Positions 1 through 6,064 of a stretch of DNA of 6,689 nucleotides are shown in pieces. Origin of the DNA: Acidimicrobium sp. UBA3029 (GTDB taxonomy: Bacteria; Actinomycetota; Acidimicrobiia; Acidimicrobiales; Ilumatobacteraceae); contig DFDK01000069.1 of assembly GCA_002367695.1 (NCBI GenBank), positions 15,295-21,983 of the forward strand, written 5' to 3'. The notes beneath the pieces were generated by a model that was given only the letters and a program-made list of their open reading frames with translations, was not told where the DNA came from and made no database searches. The stretch's first letter is position 1. Every line of letters starts with the position of its first letter. A program made the position numbers and the translations under genes.

Positions 1-222
1 CCAGTGCGACTCAAACTCTTCAGTCTCATTGCGGCTTCTGTCGATGCCGAAACGTGCGCCTGCTCATTAGTGAAACCAACAGGTCGCTCGCAGCCAACCG
101 TAAGTCACCACCTGAAAGTCTTGCGCGAGGCTGGTCTGATCACTGGCACCAAGCGTGGAACATGGATTTGGTATCGAGTTAACCGCGATCGATTACGAGT
201 CTTGCAAGACGTACTCGGCTAA
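1..222 (+). CDS. ArsR/SmtB-family metalloregulator, 3' part (5' end outside window)
   Basis: This is the C-terminal 73 codons of a winged-helix repressor, open from the first base and ending in TAA at 220-222. The DNA-recognition helix reads SQPTVSHHLKVLREAGL and is followed by the wing KRGTWIWYRV, both typical of the ArsR/SmtB family. Just before it lies ETCACSL, a Cys-x-Cys pair at the place where As(III)/Sb(III)-sensing ArsR proteins have CVC(D/E)L. Family members of this type bind an operator as dimers and release it when metalloid binds those cysteines. Full-length members have about 100-120 residues, so some 30-45 residues are missing on the left. The GTG at 4-6 is an internal valine codon, not a convincing start. 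The gene is convergent with patA and the two stop codons overlap. Any regulated arsenic-resistance genes would lie left of the window. The family call is firm; arsenic as the ligand is inferred from the CxC pair. Confidence 0.9.
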   Translation, partial: PVRLKLFSLIAASVDAETCACSLVKPTGRSQPTVSHHLKVLREAGLITGTKRGTWIWYRVNRDRLRVLQDVLG

Positions 223-1154
223 GCAACAGTTGCTTCGAGATAACCGGGATCGCTCGGCCAGTTTGGTTGAAATAAATGCCACTGCTCTGGCGCTTGGCGA
301 ATGAGATTTTCGATCTCAAGTAGCAACAACTGGGTTATGCGTGTGACATCTTCGCGCAATGAACCCTGCCGCTCAACAATGAGTGCAGGCCTTATCACTG
401 ACTTGTGTCCGTTTGCTCCTGGAGTAAAGAAAGTAGCCATTGGCAACAGCTGTGCACCGGTTCGCAATGCAAAAAAAGCTGGTCCTGCTGGCACCGTCGT
501 AGTTTCACCAAAAAATTGCACCTCCACCCCCGTGCGTTTGCCATCTTTAGGGATATCTCGATCACACAGCAGCGACACAACGTGGTTATCGCGCAATGCT
601 TTGCCAACAGCAATGCCTGCATCATCTGTCAGCGCAATCACATTCACCCCATAGCTCGAGCGCAGCCCCACAAACCACTCAAACAATTCGGTATTTTCTA
701 GACGTTCCACTACAGCAGTTAATTGATAGCCCTGATCGATCAACCACCGTCCAGACCATTCCCATCCACCCATGTGAGGCAATGCAAGAATTGTTCCCTT
801 GCCTTTAGCCGCCGAATCTTCGATGTATTGAAACCCTTCGACGTGATGCCCATCAGCGATTTGCTGCTGCGACAGAGAAGGAAGGCGAAATGTCTCCAGG
901 TAATAACGCGTGTAGCTCACAAACGCCTGCTGCGTTGCTATATGTAATCGCTTGCCAGTCAGACTTGGATCAACTCGTTGCAAGTGTCGCATGACCATTG
1001 CCCTGTTTTGCTTCATTGCTCTTGCAAGAGAACTACCTACGCCAAAAGAAGTTCCAGATAACACTGGCGAGGGAACGACACGAGCGATCAACGATGCGAG
1101 TTTGTAGCCGGCTACAGAGATTTGTTCTGCCGTTTTGTGATGCACTTGCGCCAT
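219..1154 (-). CDS. patA: PatA-like phosphatidylinositol mannoside acyltransferase (LpxL/HtrB-type fold)
   Basis: This is a 311-residue lysophospholipid-acyltransferase-like protein. In mycobacteria PatA uses acyl-CoA to acylate a mannose of phosphatidylinositol mannosides at the cytoplasmic membrane face. The catalytic H-x4-[DE] motif is LPHMGGWEW, with His127 and Glu132. The block VVERLENTELFEWF and the second acidic motif CDRD (residues 197-200) follow, then RTGVEVQFFGETTTVPAGPA and the late QWHLFQPNW. All of these match the order I recall for M. tuberculosis Rv2611c. A short extra loop, PKDGK, precedes the RTGVEV block. The ATG start lies 6 bp after the pgsA stop with no clear Shine-Dalgarno sequence, so translational coupling to pgsA is likely. 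It is the last gene of the minus-strand run. The HtrB/LpxL lipid A acyltransferases share this fold, but the pgsA-HIT-thrS context favours PatA. The exact acceptor is inferred. Confidence 0.85.
   Translation of the reverse strand: MAQVHHKTAEQISVAGYKLASLIARVVPSPVLSGTSFGVGSSLARAMKQNRAMVMRHLQRVDPSLTGKRLHIATQQAFVSYTRYYLETFRLPSLSQQQIADGHHVEGFQYIEDSAAKGKGTILALPHMGGWEWSGRWLIDQGYQLTAVVERLENTELFEWFVGLRSSYGVNVIALTDDAGIAVGKALRDNHVVSLLCDRDIPKDGKRTGVEVQFFGETTTVPAGPAFFALRTGAQLLPMATFFTPGANGHKSVIRPALIVERQGSLREDVTRITQLLLLEIENLIRQAPEQWHLFQPNWPSDPGYLEATVA
221..235. terminator. Candidate bidirectional hairpin at the arsR/patA convergent junction
   Basis: AAGCAAC-A-GTTGCTT is a perfect 7-bp inverted repeat that begins inside the overlapping stop codons of the two convergent genes. 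As RNA it can form a 6-bp stem with a CAG loop on either strand. Neither strand has a following T-run, so it is not a canonical rho-independent terminator. The position is the main support. Confidence 0.3.
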
Positions 1155-1160
1155 GAAGAA

Positions 1161-1850
1161 TTATTGCAATCGGCGACGGCGCGCAAAACGTTCGCGATAA
1201 TCATCACGACGCACACGACGAGAAGCGCGACGCGAACGACGCACTTCTTGTTTTTGTGCAGTAACAGGAGCAACTGCAGCCTGTTTCCAAACCTTTACAA
1301 AACGCTGCACCGCTGTCATCGTGGTGAGTATCAGCATCACCCACATCACCCACCACAGCAACGAACCAAACAACAACCCGAAGCACAAGACAATGATGCG
1401 CTCCGCTCTTTCCATCAAACCGCCCTTGGCATGAAGCCCTAGCGATTCGGCTTTAGCGCGTTGATATGAAATCAACGACGAAACCGCCATCACAGCAAAC
1501 GGCAAGACTGCGGCTGTGGCACCACGGGTATCGGCTAAATACCACGCCACACCACCGAGCAAGAACGAGTCGCTCACTCGGTCAATGACTGAGTCAAAAA
1601 AGGCACCACGTTGACTCGCCGAATTCGACGCCTTGGCGAGCGCACCATCAAACATGTCCGGAAGTGCTGACAAAATGACGAGGGCAAGACCGAGAGGCAA
1701 CGCACCAAGTCCAATTGCAACCGATGCGCCAATCGCTATCAATAAACCCAAGATGGTGATGTGATCAGGTGACAATCCTGTACGCAGCAACAACTTACCG
1801 ACAGGGCGCACAACGCGCTCGATCTCTACGCGAAACCGACCATCAAACAT
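1161..1850 (-). CDS. pgsA: Phosphatidylinositol-phosphate synthase, CDP-alcohol phosphatidyltransferase (PgsA1 type)
   Basis: This 229-residue integral membrane enzyme condenses CDP-diacylglycerol with inositol-1-phosphate to give phosphatidylinositol phosphate. The CDP-alcohol motif D-x2-D-G-x2-A-[R]-x8-G-x3-D-x3-D is at residues 65-90 (Asp65, Asp68, Gly69, Ala72, Gly82, Asp86, Asp90), but position 73, usually Arg, is Lys. Hydrophobic stretches near 32-50, 52-64, 95-107, 111-128 and 150-180 fit a six-helix family member. The motif ISYQRAKAESLGL and then GGLMERAERIIVL resemble mycobacterial PgsA1 rather than the glycerol-phosphate enzyme. I chose the ATG at 1848-1850, giving MFDGRFRVEI, because AAGTAGG lies 9 nt upstream. 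An in-frame TTG at 1881-1883 would add 11 residues and overlap the upstream gene, with no ribosome binding site. The last 28 residues contain 14 arginines, which is unusual. The substrate is inferred from sequence resemblance and gene order. Confidence 0.9.
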   Translation of the reverse strand: MFDGRFRVEIERVVRPVGKLLLRTGLSPDHITILGLLIAIGASVAIGLGALPLGLALVILSALPDMFDGALAKASNSASQRGAFFDSVIDRVSDSFLLGGVAWYLADTRGATAAVLPFAVMAVSSLISYQRAKAESLGLHAKGGLMERAERIIVLCFGLLFGSLLWWVMWVMLILTTMTAVQRFVKVWKQAAVAPVTAQKQEVRRSRRASRRVRRDDYRERFARRRRLQ

Positions 1851-1859
1851 ATGCGAGAG

Positions 1860-1866
1860 CCTACTT
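1860..1866 (-). promoter_or_regulatory. Ribosome binding site that decides the pgsA start
   Basis: On the minus strand AAGTAGG ends 9 nt before the ATG at 1848-1850. It includes the TAG stop of the upstream membrane-protein gene, so termination and initiation are closely coupled. No comparable site precedes the alternative TTG at 1881-1883. Confidence 0.5.
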
Positions 1867-2355
1867 GTCGGGGTTGGCTTCAACTAAACATTCGACAATT
1901 GAAGCATCTATCGCATCCACCAAGACTAAACCCCGCTGCGTTGGGGGATCTTCGGCGCTGTAACAAAAAACGCGCCAAGTGGGTCGACTACGAACACCTC
2001 GCCATACCTGTTGAGCAGAAGAATGCCCAACCGCAAAGCCAACCGCCCGACTCGCAAAGACGAGAGCGGTCTTTTCGTCAACTGTCATCTTCCAAGATGA
2101 ACTCAAGACAAACAAGCCGAACGCACTAAGTGCTATCGCAGCAATGAGCATTCCATCATTCACAAGACCACTTTTTGCGAGTGACGAATTTGCCGATCGC
2201 GCAGCGAACCAAAGACCAAAGCATGCCGTTGCAACGCAGAGATAAATAAAACCGGGAATCCGGCGACGATGATTGTCAGGAAATTGGTATGGACCTACAA
2301 ATGCCGAAATATCTAGATCATTCGGCAGTGCATCGCGTATTTCATTGCTTGACAT
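1861..2355 (-). CDS. Hypothetical membrane protein with two predicted helices
   Basis: I do not recognise this 164-residue protein. About 32 polar N-terminal residues include HRRR just before the first hydrophobic segment (about 33-52, IPGFIYLCVATACFGLWF). A second segment lies at about 68-88 (GMLIAAIALSAFGLFVLSS). The two form a hairpin with a short loop of about 15 residues. By the positive-inside rule the N-terminus and the roughly 75-residue C-terminal domain are probably cytoplasmic. That C-terminal part looks like a small folded domain (KMTVDEKTALVFASRAVGF near the start, RGLVLVDAIDASIVECLVEA near the end), but no catalytic motif is visible. The ATG start is supported by a good Shine-Dalgarno sequence. 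The gene sits between the HIT gene (24 bp) and pgsA (10 bp), so it is probably co-expressed with phosphatidylinositol synthesis. Any functional link is inference. Confidence 0.8.
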   Translation of the reverse strand: MSSNEIRDALPNDLDISAFVGPYQFPDNHRRRIPGFIYLCVATACFGLWFAARSANSSLAKSGLVNDGMLIAAIALSAFGLFVLSSSWKMTVDEKTALVFASRAVGFAVGHSSAQQVWRGVRSRPTWRVFCYSAEDPPTQRGLVLVDAIDASIVECLVEANPDK

Positions 2356-2361
2356 TGATTA

Positions 2362-2369
2362 CTTCCCTT
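2362..2369 (-). promoter_or_regulatory. Strong Shine-Dalgarno before the membrane-protein gene
   Basis: The minus strand reads AAGGGAAG followed by TAATCA and the ATG at 2353-2355, a 6-nt spacing. It lies in the 24-bp gap after the HIT gene. Most other starts in this run lack a recognisable site, so this gene seems to initiate independently, not by coupling. Confidence 0.55.
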
Positions 2370-2379
2370 TTCGATTGTT

Positions 2380-2889
2380 TTACGCTTCGAGTTTCTTCCA
2401 TGCAGACCTCACACGTTCAGCCGTGACATCTAAAGCTTCAGGCAAGATCTTGGTGTTGGCGATGGCAACCATAAAATTGGTATCGCCTCCCCATCGAGGA
2501 ACAATGTGCACGTGTAGGTGCTGAGCAATACTTCCACCAGCCGAAGCACCGATATTGATGCCAACGTTGATTCCCTGGGGTTTATATTCGGCTTTTAATA
2601 CTTGTACGCCGAACGTGACTGTCGACCAAATTTCATTGTGCTCTTCCAGGGTGAGGTTTTCAAGTTCAGCCACTTCGCGATATGGCAAAACCAACAAGTG
2701 TCCAGGAGAATATGGAAATGCATTGAGAATCACAAAGGAATGAACACCGCGATGAACAATATGAGACTCTTCGTCTTTTATGTCCGATTGCAGAATCTCA
2801 GTAAATACCGACTTACCAGAATTGTTTTTCTTCGTGTCGCCCTGCACATATTGTGCACGCCAACCATTCCATAGTCGCTCAAGGCGCAT
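2380..2889 (-). CDS. HIT-family nucleotide phosphorylase/hydrolase (Ap4A phosphorylase-like)
   Basis: This 169-residue cytosolic protein of the histidine-triad superfamily has the motif QHLHVHIVPRW, with His124, His126 and His128. The middle histidine is expected to form the covalent nucleotidyl intermediate. Upstream are the family's nucleotide-binding strands: VILNAFPYSPGHLLVLPYR at about 53-71 and GINVGINIGASAGGS at about 106-120. The tail WGGDTNFMVAIANTKILPEAL also matches M. tuberculosis Rv2613c as I recall it, which has been characterised as an Ap4A phosphorylase splitting Ap4A with phosphate. The N-terminal RLERLWNGWR fits the same subgroup. The ATG start is 5 bp after the thrS stop and has no clear Shine-Dalgarno sequence, so coupling to thrS is likely. 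Threonyl-tRNA synthetase can make Ap4A as a side product, so the pairing makes metabolic sense, though that link is inference. Confidence 0.92.
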   Translation of the reverse strand: MRLERLWNGWRAQYVQGDTKKNNSGKSVFTEILQSDIKDEESHIVHRGVHSFVILNAFPYSPGHLLVLPYREVAELENLTLEEHNEIWSTVTFGVQVLKAEYKPQGINVGINIGASAGGSIAQHLHVHIVPRWGGDTNFMVAIANTKILPEALDVTAERVRSAWKKLEA

Positions 2890-2894
2890 ATCGA

Positions 2895-4880
2895 TTACAG
2901 GGCCATCTCAGATGCATCGGCAGTCTCATCTTGCAACTGCTTAACAAAATCTGCGAACTTCACATCGCGTATCACTTCACCCCCGCGAGGATTAACGCCA
3001 ACTGTTTCATGCGCCACATCGTCGTCACCAACGACCAACACGTACGGAATACGCTCCAACTTCGCTGAACGAATTCGCTTACCCAACTGCTCATCAGCGA
3101 CGCTTGTGTCTACCCGAAAACCGGCTCGCAGAAGTTGCGCAATGAGTTTCGTTGCGTACGGTTCGTGACCGCTCGTCACTGGAAGGACTCGCACCTGCAC
3201 TGGTGCAAGCCAGGTTGGAAATGCTCCGCCGTAATGTTCAAGCAGCACGCCGAAGAATCGTTCAACCGAACCAAACAACGCGCGATGCAGCATGATCGGT
3301 TGATGACGGCCGTTGTCTGATCCGATGTACTCCAGTTTGAACCGCTCTGGAAGATTGAAATCGCATTGAATTGTGCTCAACTGCCATTTACGACCAATTG
3401 CATCACGCACATCAATATCGATTTTGGGGCCATAAAACGCAGCATCGCCTTCTTTGACCGAATAGTCAACACCATGTCGATGAAGGGCTTCACGTAATGC
3501 AGTAGTTGCTTTATCCCAAATCTCGTCGCTTCCAACCGATTTCTCTGGGTCACGTGTTGAGAGTTTGAATTCAAAATCTTCAAAACCAAACTTACGCAAT
3601 ACCGAAATAACGAAATCAAGTAACGAAGTGATCTCGTCGGCCATCTGATCTTCTGTGCAAAAAATATGACTGTCATCCTGTGTGAACCCACGAATTCTCA
3701 ACAAACCATGCAATGTTCCGGCACGCTCGTATCGATAGACAGTTCCTAGCTCGAATAATCGCAACGGTAATTCTCGATAGCTGCGCTGCCTATCGCGATA
3801 GATCAAGCAGTGCATCGGACAGTTCATCGGCTTCGGGTAATACGTACCGTTGTCCATCTCCATCGGTGGATACATGCCGTCTTTATAGAAGTGCAGGTGA
3901 CCAGAAGTTTCAAACAGATCCGCATTGGCAAGATGCGGTGTAAAGACAAACTGGTATCCGCCATTTTGATGACGGTGACGGCTGTAATCCTCCATCAACT
4001 TACGAACTATTCCGCCCTTTGGGTGCCAAACAGCAAGTCCGCCACCAAGTTCGGATGGGAACGACAACAAATCCATTTCAACAGCCAGACGACGATGATC
4101 GCGCTTTTCGGCTTCGGCCAATCGAGTGATGTGTTCTTCGAGCGCAACTTTCGACTCCCACGCTGTTCCATAGATCCGCTGCAACATCGGACCCTTTTCA
4201 TTACCACGCCAATATGCGCCAGCAACTTTCATCAATGCAAAGTGTCCGAGTTTGCCAGTTGTTGGTACGTGAGGACCCCGACACAAGTCAACAAACGAAT
4301 CGGTGTTGCGATAGACGCTTACTACGTCGCCACCCTGAACCTCTGATGCATCAGTACCGTCGGCAGAGCCACTTGTAACCCGTGTAATAATTTCACACTT
4401 GTAGGGCTGATCAGCAAATAATTCAAGAGCCGCCTTGGCCGACATCTCGTCGCGAGTAAATGATTGGTCTGCTTTGATAATTTCGCGCATCTTTTCTGTG
4501 ATTGATGCAAGATCGGTGTCACTGAAAGTTTTTCCACCTGGCAGTTCGAAGTCGTAGTAGAAGCCATCTTCAATTGCGGGTCCAATCGTAAATTTGGCAC
4601 CAACAAACAACTGCACTACTGCTTGTGCCATCACATGCGCCGTTGAGTGTCGCAAGACATGACGACCCGCATCACTCTCTGCGGTAATGATCGAAACTTT
4701 CGCACCTGCACTCAACAAAACGTTGAGGTCTGTTTCTATGCCATCGACAACTGCAGCAACTGCAGCTTTCGCCAACCGTGATCCAATTCCTTGAGCCAAA
4801 TCAAGCGAAGTCGAACCTACAGGTAGGGACTTACGAGTGCCGTCAGGCAGGCTGACTTCAATAGTTTCTAGAGCACTCAT
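2895..4880 (-). CDS. thrS: Threonyl-tRNA synthetase
   Basis: This 661-residue class II synthetase charges tRNA-Thr with threonine in the cytoplasm. The domains run in the usual order. An N-terminal TGS domain (about 1-65) is followed by an editing domain with HSTAH (His78, His82) and the CRGPH pair (Cys200, His204). The class II core spans about 285-555 and the C-terminal anticodon-binding domain starts near 560. Zinc ligands are visible as Cys354 in MNCPMHC, His405 in GFTQDDSH and His532 in MLHRALFGS, with spacing nearly equal to E. coli C334, H385 and H511. Motif 2 is YERAGTLHGLLRIRGF and motif 3 lies in HRALFGSVERFFGVLLEHY. Length and completeness are normal, and the editing site seems intact. 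The ATG start has only a weak ribosome binding site and follows a 56-bp gap, so thrS may have its own promoter. No T-box leader fits in that gap. Confidence 0.98.
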   Translation of the reverse strand: MSALETIEVSLPDGTRKSLPVGSTSLDLAQGIGSRLAKAAVAAVVDGIETDLNVLLSAGAKVSIITAESDAGRHVLRHSTAHVMAQAVVQLFVGAKFTIGPAIEDGFYYDFELPGGKTFSDTDLASITEKMREIIKADQSFTRDEMSAKAALELFADQPYKCEIITRVTSGSADGTDASEVQGGDVVSVYRNTDSFVDLCRGPHVPTTGKLGHFALMKVAGAYWRGNEKGPMLQRIYGTAWESKVALEEHITRLAEAEKRDHRRLAVEMDLLSFPSELGGGLAVWHPKGGIVRKLMEDYSRHRHQNGGYQFVFTPHLANADLFETSGHLHFYKDGMYPPMEMDNGTYYPKPMNCPMHCLIYRDRQRSYRELPLRLFELGTVYRYERAGTLHGLLRIRGFTQDDSHIFCTEDQMADEITSLLDFVISVLRKFGFEDFEFKLSTRDPEKSVGSDEIWDKATTALREALHRHGVDYSVKEGDAAFYGPKIDIDVRDAIGRKWQLSTIQCDFNLPERFKLEYIGSDNGRHQPIMLHRALFGSVERFFGVLLEHYGGAFPTWLAPVQVRVLPVTSGHEPYATKLIAQLLRAGFRVDTSVADEQLGKRIRSAKLERIPYVLVVGDDDVAHETVGVNPRGGEVIRDVKFADFVKQLQDETADASEMAL

Positions 4881-4936
4881 CGTGTTATTCAGTCTAGTTT
4901 CTCAATATTGCTTGAAACGTCTCAATTATTTAGCAT
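4881..4936 (-). promoter_or_regulatory. mshC-thrS spacer with nested dyads and a possible -10 element
   Basis: This is the largest gap in the window. It holds a near-palindrome TTGAAACGTCTCAA (4912-4925, 6 of 7 pairs matching) beside GTTTC...GAAAC arms (4897-4901 and 4914-4918) around a perfect CAATATTG (4903-4910). The heptamer TCTCAAT also occurs twice, exactly 20 bp apart (4900-4906 and 4920-4926). On the minus strand TAGACT (4891-4896) fits the actinobacterial TANNNT -10 pattern and lies 10 nt before the thrS ATG, which would give a very short leader. No convincing -35 element is present. An operator or promoter role is inferred from symmetry and position only. Confidence 0.3.
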
Positions 4937-6064
4937 TCAGGAAAGTACGAGATTGACCCCAAGTAAGTTCGCTGCGTTAGATACGTCAATGCCTTTAGCC
5001 GCCGCAGAATCGATCAGCGCTACAGCACGAGGCGTATCGAGATCATCGTCAAGGGCCTCGCGCACCAATTCGAGCAACTCATCACCATCCGGTTTCCTTC
5101 CAGATCCCCACAGAGCAAGACGATCGACATTGCGTGCGAACATGACTTCATCCCATTCCCACTCAAAACGGTAATGGTGCTCGATCAAACCAAGTCGAAT
5201 CACCCGTGGATCAAAGCTTGTGCGCAGTTTGTCGACGAATACCAAGTTTCCACGACTCTTCGACATCTTGTGACCATCCATCGACACCATCGCAACATGC
5301 ATCCAGTGCTTTACGAACTGCTCTCCCGTCGCAGCTTCTGACTGGGCGCGCTCGCATTCATGATGTGGAAAAATTAAATCACTGCCACCACCATGCAAGT
5401 CGATCGTCGTTCCCAGCTCGCGCAATGCAAGAGCAGAGCATTCGATGTGCCAACCAGGTCTGCCCGGTCCCCACATGGTTTCCCACGATGGTTCGTCCAC
5501 CGCTGACGGATGCCACAAAACGAAGTCAAGTGGATGACGCTTATGTGGATCATCGACATTGCCTCCGCTTTCGCGAGCGAGTTCAATCATTGTTTCTTGT
5601 GAATAATGTGAAATCTCACCAAAGGATTTGGACTGACTTACATCGAAGTACACGGAACCACCCGATTCATACGCAATGCCCCTGTCCATCACCATGCCAA
5701 TAAATCCACGAATGTCGGAGATGGCAGATGACGCACGTGGCGTGGAATGCATCGGTAACACTCCGAGCGCTTCCATATCGGCGTTGAAACGAGCCTCCTC
5801 ACCCGAAGCCAAGTCAAGATAGTGCACACCTTGCTCGCGCGCCTTGGCGAACAGAGGATCGTCAATATCGGTGACGTTGCGTACACACTTCACTTCATGA
5901 CCAAGGTCGATTAACCGGCGAATCAAGATGTCATAACTGATGAATGTAAACGCATGACCTAAATGCGTTGCGTCGTACGGTGTGATGCCACACGTGTACA
6001 TCAATACTGTTGGACCGGGTTCAAATGGAACGACCGATTGCTTAGCGGTGTCGTAGAGGTGCAT
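4937..6064 (-). CDS. mshC: Mycothiol biosynthesis ligase MshC (L-cysteine:GlcN-Ins ligase)
   Basis: This 375-residue relative of cysteinyl-tRNA synthetase joins L-cysteine to 1D-myo-inosityl 2-amino-2-deoxy-alpha-D-glucopyranoside using ATP, the third step of mycothiol synthesis. MshC signatures are clear: MYTCGITPYDATHLGHA (residues 22-38) with the HIGH-type HLGH at 34-37, NVTDIDDPLF, GPGRPGWHIECSALAL, HGGGSDLIFPHHE and DGHKMSKSRGNLVFV (KMSKS at 266-270). Likely zinc ligands are Cys25, Cys209 and His234. It ends near residue 375 and so lacks the tRNA anticodon-binding part that brings true CysS to about 460 residues. Relative to the mycobacterial protein it lacks an N-terminal extension of roughly 18 residues. 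The ATG shares one base with the npdG stop (TAATG), and the next gene is thrS, 56 bp away. The residual alternative is a shortened CysS, which these motifs argue against. Confidence 0.92.
   Translation of the reverse strand: MHLYDTAKQSVVPFEPGPTVLMYTCGITPYDATHLGHAFTFISYDILIRRLIDLGHEVKCVRNVTDIDDPLFAKAREQGVHYLDLASGEEARFNADMEALGVLPMHSTPRASSAISDIRGFIGMVMDRGIAYESGGSVYFDVSQSKSFGEISHYSQETMIELARESGGNVDDPHKRHPLDFVLWHPSAVDEPSWETMWGPGRPGWHIECSALALRELGTTIDLHGGGSDLIFPHHECERAQSEAATGEQFVKHWMHVAMVSMDGHKMSKSRGNLVFVDKLRTSFDPRVIRLGLIEHHYRFEWEWDEVMFARNVDRLALWGSGRKPDGDELLELVREALDDDLDTPRAVALIDSAAAKGIDVSNAANLLGVNLVLS

Noticed and set aside
301..654. 117-codon plus-strand frame inside patA
   Set aside because: It is antisense to a coding region with clear acyltransferase motifs and has no independent evidence of being a gene.
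219..1154. Lipid A lauroyl acyltransferase (lpxL/htrB)
   Set aside because: The fold is shared, but the actinobacterial context and the block-by-block match to PatA make lipid A synthesis unlikely.
1851..1883. TTG start giving pgsA 11 more residues
   Set aside because: TTG is a rare start, lacks an upstream ribosome binding site and would overlap the preceding gene by 23 bp. The ATG at 1848-1850 gives a family-like N-terminus with AAGTAGG in front.
3810..4346. 178-codon open frame on the plus strand inside thrS
   Set aside because: It is fully antisense to a well-supported synthetase gene, has no recognisable domain, and its residue pattern looks like an antisense shadow of conserved codons.
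4881..4936. T-box or other tRNA-sensing leader for thrS
   Set aside because: The gap is only 56 bp, with no room for the specifier stem and antiterminator and no T-box core sequence seen.
5206..5703. 165-codon open frame on the plus strand inside mshC
   Set aside because: It is antisense to mshC, rich in Ser, His and Pro with no motif, and has no plausible ribosome binding site or promoter context.
4937..6064. Genuine cysteinyl-tRNA synthetase (cysS)
   Set aside because: The CGITPYDATHLGHA and DGHKMSKSRGNLVFV motifs, plus the missing anticodon-binding C-terminus, point to MshC.
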